Of a stretch of DNA of 6,672 bases, positions 1 through 5,404 are shown in pieces. The translations under genes were made by a program, and so were the position numbers. Source of the DNA: Pseudomonadota bacterium (GTDB lineage Bacteria > Myxococcota_A > Polyangia > Polyangiales > Polyangiaceae); NCBI GenBank assembly GCA_023460875.1, contig JAEWOQ010000328.1, positions 1 to 6,672 of the forward strand, written 5' to 3'. Every line of letters begins with the position of its first letter. The stretch's first letter is position 1. The notes under the pieces were generated by a model, which saw nothing but the letters and a program-made list of their open reading frames with translations, searched no databases and had not been told where the DNA came from.

Positions 1-378
1 GGGTCGGGCGGGGAGGGGCGCGTTCGGGTCACCCTCCGCGACGAGCGTGCCGCCGGCGGCGGCGCCGAGGGGAGGTCCACCGGGGTCGGCGGCGACGAGC
101 GTTCCCCCGGCGGGTGAGATCTGCTGGAGCCTCCGCGGCAGGGCGGGGGCGCCGCGCGGCCGCGCCTCGGAGATGGGACGTTCCGCGGCCAGGGCGACGG
201 CATCCTCGGGGGACTCCCGCAAGGGTCGGAGCCCGGAGTTCGCGTCCTCGAGCGCGGGCGGCGCGGACCCCTCCACGTGCCGCGCTCGTGCGCCCTCTTC
301 GTGTCCGCGCTCCGCCGCGGGCGGCGCGGCGCGGTGCCCCTGGGGGCGCTCCGGGGGTTGATCCGTCCGATCCGTCAT
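1..378 (-). CDS. Unrecognised disordered protein, N-terminal 126 residues (runs off left edge)
   Basis: This frame stays open from an ATG at 378 to the left window edge, so the C-terminus is missing. Codons mostly end in G or C and the composition (Pro, Ala, Glu, Arg, Gly) is balanced, whereas the overlapping frames give Arg-rich or Gly-rich nonsense; that is the main reason for choosing this frame. The visible part begins MTDRTDQPPERPQGHR, has no signal peptide or membrane segment, and looks intrinsically disordered. Near its end the peptide AGGTLVA occurs twice (about residues 90-96 and 108-114), each followed by a Gly/Asp/Pro turn, as in a small internal duplication. No clear Shine-Dalgarno precedes the ATG, and an in-frame GTG at 426 is another possible start. 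I do not recognise a family. It could be the flexible N-terminal leader of a larger cytoplasmic protein such as a regulator or kinase, but nothing visible proves this. Confidence 0.55.
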   Translation of the reverse strand, partial: MTDRTDQPPERPQGHRAAPPAAERGHEEGARARHVEGSAPPALEDANSGLRPLRESPEDAVALAAERPISEARPRGAPALPRRLQQISPAGGTLVAADPGGPPLGAAAGGTLVAEGDPNAPLPARP

Positions 379-468
379 GAAGCCATGAGTGCGCGTGCTC
401 GCGCCGCAAAGCCCTCCCCCGAGCACGCGCAGTGGGCACGCGCGAGGGGCGCGGCGCACCCGAGAGTA

Positions 469-489
469 TGCGGAGATGAGTCATCCGCA
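469..489. promoter_or_regulatory. Nested inverted repeat, possible operator
   Basis: The 21-bp stretch has outer arms TGCGGA (469-474) and TCCGCA (484-489). A second, offset inverted repeat, GATGA-G-TCATC, lies at 475-485. It is 91 bp upstream of the minus-strand start at 378, in one of the few less GC-rich patches of this gap, so an operator or activator site for that gene is possible. No regulator family is recognised. Short inverted repeats are common in GC-rich DNA. Confidence 0.25.
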
Positions 490-500
490 AATGTTTGTGT

Positions 501-538
501 CTCGTCACTGCGCGGCGGGGCGGCCGGGCGGTGACGAG
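501..538. other. Strong hairpin, 8-bp perfect stem
   Basis: CTCGTCAC (501-508) and GTGACGAG (531-538) are exact reverse complements. The stem can extend inward by three pairs (509-511 with 528-530, one of them G-U), leaving a G/C-rich loop of 16 nt. It lies 122 bp beyond the stop of the minus-strand DUF486 gene and upstream of the minus-strand gene at 378. It could be a terminator for the first or a leader structure for the second. No T-run follows on either strand, so a classic intrinsic terminator is not shown. Confidence 0.4.
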
Positions 539-595
539 GCGCCCCCGCGGCGCCGCGCTCGGCTGTCCGGCCAAACGACCCCGGCGCTGCGTCAT

Positions 596-616
596 CGACG
601 ACGGCGCCGTTCGTCG
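596..616 (-). terminator. Terminator-like hairpin after the DUF486 gene
   Basis: CGACGA (596-601) pairs with TCGTCG (611-616), and the middle CGGCGCCG (602-609) is itself palindromic; one T (610) is bulged. The hairpin begins 45 bp past the stop codon of the minus-strand gene at 661-1005, where a terminator would be expected. It has no U-tract, so it would have to work as a U-less hairpin or together with Rho. Confidence 0.3.
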
Positions 617-660
617 CTGGTCGCTGGCGTGAGCTTCTGCGCTCGTCGGTGGAGCCCCGG

Positions 661-1005
661 TCACCAGGGCTTGAAGATGAAGCCGGCGCCCAATGAGATG
701 AAGATGAAGCCGACGACCTGGTTCCAGGTGACGGGCTGTCCGAAGTAGAGCGCGGAGAAGGCGACGAAGACGCTCAGGGTGATGACCTCCTGGATCGTCT
801 TGAGCTGAGCGAGGGAGAAGCCCGCGTCGATTCCGATGCGGTTCGCGGGGACCTGCAGCGAGTACTCGAAGAAGGCGATGCCCCAGCTCACGAGCACGAC
901 GAGCCAGAGCGCCGTGCTGCGGTGATTCTTCAAGTGCCCGTACCAGGCGAACGTCATGAACACGTTCGAAGCCACGAGGAGGAGGATGGTCGCGAGGCGC
1001 AACAT
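661..1005 (-). CDS. Small DUF486/DMT-family membrane protein
   Basis: A 114-residue integral inner-membrane protein with four predicted helices (about residues 2-20, 31-50, 70-89 and 94-112). The stretches FMTFAWYGHLK, SWGIAFFEY, QVPANRIG and QLKTIQEVI match what I know of the DUF486 group of the drug/metabolite transporter superfamily, which has about this length. The family has the size of an SMR-like half transporter and may act as a dimer; substrate and function are not established. The frame is open upstream to 1296, but the extra residues are antisense to aqpZ and read as nonsense, so I place the start at the ATG at 1005 next to the first helix. No good Shine-Dalgarno is seen before it. 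The gene is divergent from aqpZ across 136 bp. The family call is by motif recall, not search; the membrane topology is secure. Confidence 0.9.
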   Translation of the reverse strand: MLRLATILLLVASNVFMTFAWYGHLKNHRSTALWLVVLVSWGIAFFEYSLQVPANRIGIDAGFSLAQLKTIQEVITLSVFVAFSALYFGQPVTWNQVVGFIFISLGAGFIFKPW

Positions 1006-1103
1006 CGAGGTGGCGGGATCAGAGGTCGCGCCCCGGAACCGGTCAAGCTGGACACACCTCCGCGCGTCTTCCCGAGGCCGGCCGCGACAGAGAAGGATTG
1101 CCG

Positions 1104-1132
1104 TTCCCCGACCTCGTCGGCTGGTGTAGAAT
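1104..1132 (+). promoter_or_regulatory. Candidate aqpZ promoter giving a near-leaderless mRNA
   Basis: TAGAAT at 1127-1132 differs from the sigma-70 -10 consensus at one base. Only a weak -35, TTCCCC at 1104-1109, lies 17 bp before it. The hexamer ends 9 nt before the aqpZ ATG, so transcription would begin within a few bases of the start codon, and no Shine-Dalgarno is present between them. The same arrangement occurs before the gene at 5405. Confidence 0.5.
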
Positions 1133-1141
1133 TCTCCGTCT

Positions 1142-1897
1142 ATGCAGCTTTCGCGGCGGGCAACCGCAGAGGTTTTTGGTACTTTCTGGCTCGTCTTCGG
1201 CGGCTGCGGCAGCGCCGTGCTGGCGGCGGGCTTCCCCGAGGTCGGCATCGGCCTGCTGGGCGTCTCCTTGGCCTTCGGCTTGACGGTGCTGACCATGGCC
1301 TACGCCATCGGTCACATCTCGGGGTGCCACCTCAACCCCGCCGTCTCCATCGGCTTGGCGATCGGCAAGCGGTTCCCCGCGCGGGAGCTGCCGGCCTACA
1401 TCGGCGCGCAGCTGGTGGGCGCGATCGCAGCGGCGGGCGTGCTCTACGTCATCGCGAGCGGCGCCCCCGGATTCAGCACGGAGAGCGGCTTCGCCTCCAA
1501 CGGCTACGCGGACCACTCGCCGGGTGGTTACTCGCTAATCGCCGCTCTCGTGGCCGAGGTCGTCCTCACGTTCTTTTTCCTGATCGTCATCCTGGGTGCC
1601 ACCGACAGCCGCGCGCCGGCGGGCTTCGCGCCGCTCCCCATCGGGCTGGCCCTGACGCTGATCCACCTCGTCGGCATCCCGGTGACCAACCTCTCGGTGA
1701 ACCCGGCGCGCAGCACGGGCCCGGCGGTCTTCGTGGGAGGCTGGGCGATCGAGCAGCTGTGGCTCTTCTGGCTCGCACCCATCGTCGGCGCCGCCATCGC
1801 CGGAGTGGTCTATCCCGCGTTGTTCGGCAGCGGCGAGGCGCCCAGCGTCGAAGGCGTGAAGAAGGGCGAGGTCGGCACCGTGACGCCCGGCGCCTGA
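1142..1897 (+). CDS. aqpZ: Aquaporin Z, water channel
   Basis: A 251-residue inner-membrane channel of the MIP family that lets water cross rapidly along osmotic gradients, normally as a homotetramer. The sequence follows E. coli AqpZ closely (FGTFWLVFGGCGSAVLAAGFPE, then FGLTVLTMA, SGFASNGY, HSPGGYS). Both pore motifs are present: NPA at 65-67 and NPAR at 187-190. Selectivity-filter residues Phe45, His175 and Arg190 match the water-specific type, but the fourth position, Thr183 in E. coli, is Leu184 here. The orthodox His and Arg argue against a glycerol facilitator. A hydrophilic tail of about 21 residues (from about 231) follows the last helix. The ATG at 1142 begins right where AqpZ proteins begin, and no Shine-Dalgarno precedes it; see the promoter entry. 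The gene stands alone, divergent from the DUF486 gene. Confidence 0.97.
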   Translation: MQLSRRATAEVFGTFWLVFGGCGSAVLAAGFPEVGIGLLGVSLAFGLTVLTMAYAIGHISGCHLNPAVSIGLAIGKRFPARELPAYIGAQLVGAIAAAGVLYVIASGAPGFSTESGFASNGYADHSPGGYSLIAALVAEVVLTFFFLIVILGATDSRAPAGFAPLPIGLALTLIHLVGIPVTNLSVNPARSTGPAVFVGGWAIEQLWLFWLAPIVGAAIAGVVYPALFGSGEAPSVEGVKKGEVGTVTPGA

Positions 1898-1949
1898 CGG
1901 AGCAGGGGGATCTGGGGCGGCGCAGCTGGCTCCCGACGCGGCGGACCCG

Positions 1950-1965
1950 CGCCGGAACGCCGGCG
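1950..1965 (+). terminator. Short hairpin downstream of aqpZ
   Basis: CGCCGG (1950-1955), a 4-nt loop AACG, then CCGGCG (1960-1965) make a perfect 6-bp G/C stem 52 bp after the aqpZ stop. No T-run follows, so intrinsic termination is only a possibility. Confidence 0.3.
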
Positions 1966-1977
1966 ACGGCGCCCAAT

Positions 1978-2025
1978 CATGCGCGCTGTGCATGAATCTG
2001 GAGCCATACATGCAGTGAACGCATG
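1978..2025. repeat. Two copies of inverted repeat CATGC-N7-GCATG, 31 bp apart
   Basis: Copy 1 is CATGC (1978-1982), 7 nt, GCATG (1990-1994). Copy 2 is CATGC (2009-2013), 7 nt, GCATG (2021-2025). Both are followed by AAT, so GCATGAAT is a direct repeat (1990-1997 and 2021-2028). The 7-nt centres differ (gcgctgt and agtgaac) while the arms are identical, which suggests that the arms are the selected part. The centre-to-centre distance of 31 bp is close to three helical turns. The pair lies between the 3' ends of two convergent genes, where no ordinary promoter would be expected. Confidence 0.6.
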
Positions 2026-2085
2026 AATGCGCCGCGGGCGGGGATCTGGGGCGCCTGCGTGGGCTGGGTGGATCCAGGGACGTGC

Positions 2086-2106
2086 GGGGGGTAGCCGTGG
2101 CCCCCT
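2086..2106 (-). terminator. G/C hairpin downstream of the envelope operon
   Basis: A run of six G (2086-2091) can pair with CCCCCT (2101-2106) around a 9-nt loop. On the minus strand this falls 36-56 bp after the stop of the last gene of the three-gene unit, a reasonable place for termination. No U-tract follows. This 244-bp gap otherwise holds the two inverted repeats and the hairpin at 1950. Confidence 0.3.
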
Positions 2107-2141
2107 CGCGGAGGTGGAGCGCGTCGGTGCCTGAGTGAGGG

Positions 2142-2885
2142 TCAGGGGTCGATGACGAGCTCGCAGGTCGTGTCGGGGGCGAGGGAGTCTGGGAGCGCGA
2201 CGGCGCGGAGGAGCTCGGCGGTCCTGTCGACGAGGACGCCGAGCATCGCGCCGCCGGTGACCTCCGCGGTGCGGGAGCCCCCTGGGGGGACGAGGGCGAC
2301 CGTGCCCCCGACGCACTGGGCTGCGTCGAAGCCGATGGGGTAGTACTGCACCACGTTGAGCGTGTCGTCCGTGCGGTTGTGGACCTGGATCGTGAAGGAC
2401 TCGGTGTCCTGGGGGTTCAGGCAGATGGGGGCGGGTTCGTCCACGGCGCCGGGGCAGGCGTCGACCAGCTCCTCCTCTTCTTCGTCGGGATCGGGTTGGG
2501 CGGGGGGTGGGTCGACCTCGTCCTCGAAGGGACGCCCGGCGACCCGCAGCTCCCGGAAGTCGTAGCCCACCGCCACGGCTTCGGGGGTCTCGTCGGAGAC
2601 GGCCGTCACCTGGCGCGTGACACCTTTGCTCAGATCGACGCCGAGGAACGTGGCGAGCCGCGTGTCTCCCTGCAGCACGTCGACGGGACCGACGTTGTCG
2701 GCGCGCACCGCGACCCAGATGTCTTCGCCCGGCGCGGGCGGTAGAGGTCCGACGTACAGCTCGAGGCTGCTCTCTCGGCGCCGCCACTCCGCCACGTCGC
2801 CGCAGGAGAGCAGCAGGGCCGCGAGGGCCAGCCAAGCGCCGCCGCGGAGCGCACGAGGTTCAGCGGGCCGCGATCGGAACGTCAT
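2142..2885 (-). CDS. Secreted lipoprotein of unknown function
   Basis: 247 residues. A basic N-terminus, a hydrophobic stretch (about 17-27) and the lipobox LLSC with Cys28 predict export by Sec and lipid attachment. The residue after Cys is Gly, not Asp, so outer-membrane sorting is the default guess. The mature part looks like two beta-rich regions (about 38-120 and 160-247) joined by an acidic, Pro-rich linker at 121-141. Four more cysteines (144, 155, 191, 241) could form two disulfides. The second region (FTIQVHNRTDDTLNVVQYYPIGFDAAQC) resembles an Ig-like sandwich in style only; I do not recognise the family. A strong Shine-Dalgarno sets the start at 2885, which lies 26 bp inside the end of the upstream lipoprotein gene. 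It is the last gene of a three-gene unit. Confidence 0.85.
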   Translation of the reverse strand: MTFRSRPAEPRALRGGAWLALAALLLSCGDVAEWRRRESSLELYVGPLPPAPGEDIWVAVRADNVGPVDVLQGDTRLATFLGVDLSKGVTRQVTAVSDETPEAVAVGYDFRELRVAGRPFEDEVDPPPAQPDPDEEEEELVDACPGAVDEPAPICLNPQDTESFTIQVHNRTDDTLNVVQYYPIGFDAAQCVGGTVALVPPGGSRTAEVTGGAMLGVLVDRTAELLRAVALPDSLAPDTTCELVIDP

Positions 2886-3651
2886 CTTCCTCCTCCCGGA
2901 TGCGCGTTGGATCTGGCGGCAGGGGCGCGAAGGCCGAGCGCATCTTGGCGTGGATGCAGCAGCGGAAGCCCAGCAGGGGGTGGCGAAAGGACGGGTCGAG
3001 CACCGGTGAGGTCGTCAGCACGCCGGAGATCGCCTCGTCGCCGTCGAGCTGCCCGAGCACGAGGGGGATGGAGGGATCCTGCTCCTTGTCCTGGCGCACG
3101 GGGGAGGCCGTCCAATATGCAGGGCCGCCGATGGTCTCGGGGAAGGGAGGTTTGCCCGTCTCTTCCCGGATGAGCATGTCGTTGGGGTTCAGGCGATCGA
3201 AGCGGGGAGGCACGGAGGTGACGGCGCTGGTGGGCTCGAGCTCGCTGATGGCCGTGCGATCGAACTCTACCCTCGCGCCGGAGCCGGCGATGGGCGCGAT
3301 GCCTTGGAGCTCCTCGGAGTTGCACAGGAACTTGCCGGCGCGCCCGCAGGCTTCGATCGCCTCGCCGAACGTCAGGTTGGTCCAGGGGATGGCGTTTGGG
3401 CGGCTCGTGGCGAACGACTCGTCGCGCCCCGCGGACGTCTCCGTCGCGTCGCGCCGCGAGGCGGCGTGGATGTCGACGCAGATGCGGAGCTCCTCCTCCG
3501 GGCGCATGTTCTTGCCCTCGAAGGTCACGATGGACATCGACTCGTCGCCGCAGTCGGTGGGCTGGGGCTCCTCGCCGCAGCCGCTCGTCGCGAGCCAGAC
3601 CAGAGCGGCCCAGGCGATGTGTAAGCTCATGGTGAACGTCCGCCTCGTCAT
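2860..3651 (-). CDS. Lipoprotein with degenerate FGE/SUMF1-like domain
   Basis: 263 residues. The leader has an Arg-Arg n-region and a hydrophobic core (9-20), ending in Thr-Ser-Gly-Cys25, an imperfect lipobox. The body follows a secreted variant of the formylglycine-generating-enzyme (SUMF1) fold that I associate with myxobacteria: ICVDIHAASRRDATETSAG (57-75), SRPNAIPWTNLTFGEAIEAC (83-102), GKFLCNSEELQG (106-117), GPAYWTASP (176-184) and the closing GFRCC (228-232). The usual central GNVWEW motif is absent, so I expect a binding or structural role, not catalysis. The start at 3651 is 2 bp after the stop of the barrel gene, has GAGG upstream and supplies the positive n-region; ATG 3630 would give no positive charge before the core. 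A rare TTA Leu codon lies in the signal peptide. The family match is by recall, and the fold could have diverged further than it seems. Confidence 0.85.
   Translation of the reverse strand: MTRRTFTMSLHIAWAALVWLATSGCGEEPQPTDCGDESMSIVTFEGKNMRPEEELRICVDIHAASRRDATETSAGRDESFATSRPNAIPWTNLTFGEAIEACGRAGKFLCNSEELQGIAPIAGSGARVEFDRTAISELEPTSAVTSVPPRFDRLNPNDMLIREETGKPPFPETIGGPAYWTASPVRQDKEQDPSIPLVLGQLDGDEAISGVLTTSPVLDPSFRHPLLGFRCCIHAKMRSAFAPLPPDPTRIREEEDDVPIAAR
2886..2897 (-). promoter_or_regulatory. Strong ribosome binding site inside the upstream gene
   Basis: The minus strand reads GGGAGGAGGAAG directly before the ATG at 2885, the best Shine-Dalgarno in the window. The same bases encode the Arg-Glu-Glu-Glu run near the C-terminus of the upstream lipoprotein. 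It fixes the start of the downstream gene and suggests coupled translation. Confidence 0.8.
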
Positions 3652-3653
3652 GC

Positions 3654-5294
3654 TCAGAACCTCAAACGATAGTCGATGGACACACCGCGGTTGTCCACGC
3701 CGCTGCCGAAGTCGTTCTCGTAGCTGATGAGCTGGCCACCCAGGGAGAGCCCGCCCGCCCGTGAGTAGTTGAGGGGCAGCTCCAGCTCGAGCTTCAGGCG
3801 CTGCCACGTGTAGGTGCTGCCCGCGCGCAGATCGTCGAAGCCGATCAGGGCGACGAAGGCGCCTTGGCGCGGATCCAGCGCGGGGAAGGAGAGGCTCGGG
3901 TAGGTGCCGCGCTCGACCTGGAAGTGGACGCCGCCCATGGACCAGCCGCCGATGGCCGGGAACCGGAAGTCGAGCTCGGCGGCCACCTCGTAGCCCACGC
4001 CGGTGACCAGGGGGATGGAGTTGTTCAGGGGGTTGTCGATCGCCGCCCCAGCGCCTGGTGTCCCGTCGTCGCGGGACATGACCCAGTTGTGGAACAGGCT
4101 CGGACCGACCCGGAAGAAGGCCGTGTGCTGAGACCAGTAGCCGGGCTTGCCGCCGGTGGCGAAGCGGATCAGATCCCAGCCCGCCTGCACGTCCGCCTTG
4201 AAGAACGAGCTGGACACCTGGAGGTAGCGGGTCGACGAGATGCTCGTCTGCTGCAGCGTGACGTGGCCGTAGCCGACGAAGCCCAGCTTGGGATGCACGT
4301 AGGTGTACCCCATGTCGTAGCCGAGATTGTTGCCGGCGAAGCCGCCGGAGGGCTCTCGGTGGTAGGTGCCCGTGAGCGCGGATTTCTTCTGGTAGTCGAG
4401 GGCGTAGATCGACGCCGTGACGTGGTGCACGCTCGCGTCGGTCTTCTCCTCCACGTCATCGCCGGTGAAGGGCGCGAGCACCAAGAGGCCAGCGCTGACC
4501 GGGACCAGGAGGTACTTGCAGGTCCCCCCGAAGAGCCCGTTGCCGTCGAAGCGCCCCAGGGTGCCCTTGGACATCTCGAAGCAGAAGGGCAGCATCATCA
4601 TGGGGCCTGCGACCAGCGCGGGCATGGGCGCACCGCGCTTGAGGCCGAGCCTCTCTGCGAGGTCCTGCGCCGACTGGATCGAACCCACGAGCTGGGCTCC
4701 GTCGTCCGCGGCGAACAAGCCGACGAGGGCCTCGGAGGCGCGCTTGCCGTCCCCGTGGAGCCGCCGGACGCTCTCCGGCGTGAACCCAGGGGGGATCAGG
4801 CTCGCGGCGCCCGGTGGGGGCACGGGGGGCGGGGGCTCGCCGTCGATGCGCAGGATGCGTCCCCACTCGGCGGCCTCCCGCTGACCGTCGGCGCGCTCGA
4901 CGATGACGTAAGCGCCGGGCCGCTGCTCCACGACACGACCGGCGATGTGGGTGCCGTCCGTGAGCTCGACGCCGTGAAAGGGCGTGGTGTGCTCCGACGG
5001 GGGCGGTGTCGTGTTCGTGGGCGCAGCTGGCGTCGTGGGCGCAGCTGGCGCTGCTGGCGCCGTCGACTCCTCGCCGCCCGGGGTGGTCGGCGCCGTAGCG
5101 TCTCCCGTGGTCGCGGAGCTCCCTGGCGCCGGCTCCGTTGGCTCGGCGTCGGGGGCTGCGGCTTCCTCCGGACGCTGCTGTGCCGTCGCGTCGACCACCG
5201 GGTCCGCTGGTGGTCCCACCTGTGCGAGGGTGGGATGGGGAATGAGTAAACATTCCAGGAGCAGGGCTGCCGCGAAGGCGGAATGGCGGGTCAT
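3654..5294 (-). CDS. Outer-membrane beta-barrel protein with Pro/Ala/Thr linker
   Basis: 546 residues. A signal peptide ends near TLA-24/Gln25; its core is unusual in holding Glu14 and Cys15. Residues 25-105 are a low-complexity Pro/Ala/Thr/Glu linker. A small beta domain follows (106-152: FHGVELTDGTHIAGRVVE, then YVIVERADGQ, EWGRILRI), resembling the SH3-like domain with a D/NGxxxxGxV pattern common in myxobacterial envelope proteins. After a second Pro-rich piece (153-170), a mixed region (171-285) has helices and a hydrophobic strip (258-276, YLLVPVSAGLLVLAPF). From about 287 to the end, alternating polar and hydrophobic strands with many Gly and aromatic residues end in YRLRF; the terminal Phe is the BamA recognition signal. 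I infer a barrel of roughly 12 strands. Function is unknown. It is the first gene of the three-gene unit. No Shine-Dalgarno sits close to the ATG; a good one (AGGAGG) is about 20 nt too far upstream, followed by an in-frame TAA. Confidence 0.88.
   Translation of the reverse strand: MTRHSAFAAALLLECLLIPHPTLAQVGPPADPVVDATAQQRPEEAAAPDAEPTEPAPGSSATTGDATAPTTPGGEESTAPAAPAAPTTPAAPTNTTPPPSEHTTPFHGVELTDGTHIAGRVVEQRPGAYVIVERADGQREAAEWGRILRIDGEPPPPVPPPGAASLIPPGFTPESVRRLHGDGKRASEALVGLFAADDGAQLVGSIQSAQDLAERLGLKRGAPMPALVAGPMMMLPFCFEMSKGTLGRFDGNGLFGGTCKYLLVPVSAGLLVLAPFTGDDVEEKTDASVHHVTASIYALDYQKKSALTGTYHREPSGGFAGNNLGYDMGYTYVHPKLGFVGYGHVTLQQTSISSTRYLQVSSSFFKADVQAGWDLIRFATGGKPGYWSQHTAFFRVGPSLFHNWVMSRDDGTPGAGAAIDNPLNNSIPLVTGVGYEVAAELDFRFPAIGGWSMGGVHFQVERGTYPSLSFPALDPRQGAFVALIGFDDLRAGSTYTWQRLKLELELPLNYSRAGGLSLGGQLISYENDFGSGVDNRGVSIDYRLRF
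5015..5050. repeat. Two exact 18-bp tandem repeats within the barrel gene
   Basis: Positions 5015-5032 and 5033-5050 are identical. On the minus strand they encode two copies of a six-residue Ala/Pro/Thr unit in the linker of the outer-membrane protein, with a degraded third copy nearby. Such in-frame repeats can change number by replication slippage and so vary linker length without a frameshift. Confidence 0.85.
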
Positions 5295-5320
5295 CGAGCG
5301 GAGAATGCTGCTGACTTATC

Positions 5321-5349
5321 CTCCTAGGGGGCGGCCTAGAACTTGTAAA
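5321..5349 (-). promoter_or_regulatory. Weak candidate promoter for the three-gene envelope unit
   Basis: On the minus strand TTTACA (5349-5344, one base from the -35 consensus) is followed after 17 bp by TAGGAG (5326-5321), a poor -10. Transcripts would begin about 20-25 nt before the ATG at 5294. TAGTTT at 5352-5347 is an alternative -10. The 110-bp gap must drive both divergent genes, and the choice is uncertain. Confidence 0.25.
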
Positions 5350-5365
5350 CTACCCATCCGGGTAC

Positions 5366-5395
5366 TTCTGGTGCGATGCCGCGTGTGGTTAGAAT
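5366..5395 (+). promoter_or_regulatory. Candidate promoter giving a near-leaderless mRNA
   Basis: TAGAAT at 5390-5395 ends 9 nt before the ATG at 5405, the same hexamer and distance as before aqpZ. A very weak -35 (TTCTGG, 5366-5371) lies 18 bp upstream. No Shine-Dalgarno is present between the hexamer and the ATG. Confidence 0.5.
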
Positions 5396-5404
5396 CGAGC
5401 CCAC

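Noticed and set aside
29..664. Arg-rich minus-strand frame of 211 codons at the left
   Set aside because: It is about a quarter Arg with no features, and it overlaps a better-balanced frame that starts at 378.
1098..1132. TTGCCG as the -35 for the aqpZ TAGAAT
   Set aside because: The spacing of 23 bp is too long for a sigma-70 promoter.
1006..1296. N-terminal extension of the DUF486 protein to an ATG at 1296
   Set aside because: The extra 97 residues are antisense to aqpZ, polar and unlike the family, which normally starts right at the first helix.
1975..2028. dif-like or other site-specific recombination site
   Set aside because: Arms of 5 bp are too short and the layout does not match the 11-6-11 form of Xer sites; no integrase gene is present.
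1810..2835. Long Arg/Pro-rich minus-strand frame spanning the aqpZ end and the lipoprotein gene
   Set aside because: It overlaps aqpZ and is out of frame with the lipoprotein gene, which has a strong ribosome site and a lipobox. The composition is that of a shadow.
3864..5249. Long plus-strand open frame of 461 codons opposite the outer-membrane protein gene
   Set aside because: It is the antisense of a well-supported gene with signal peptide and barrel features; its peptide has the Gly/Arg/Val/Asp bias typical of a shadow in GC-rich DNA, with no recognisable motif.
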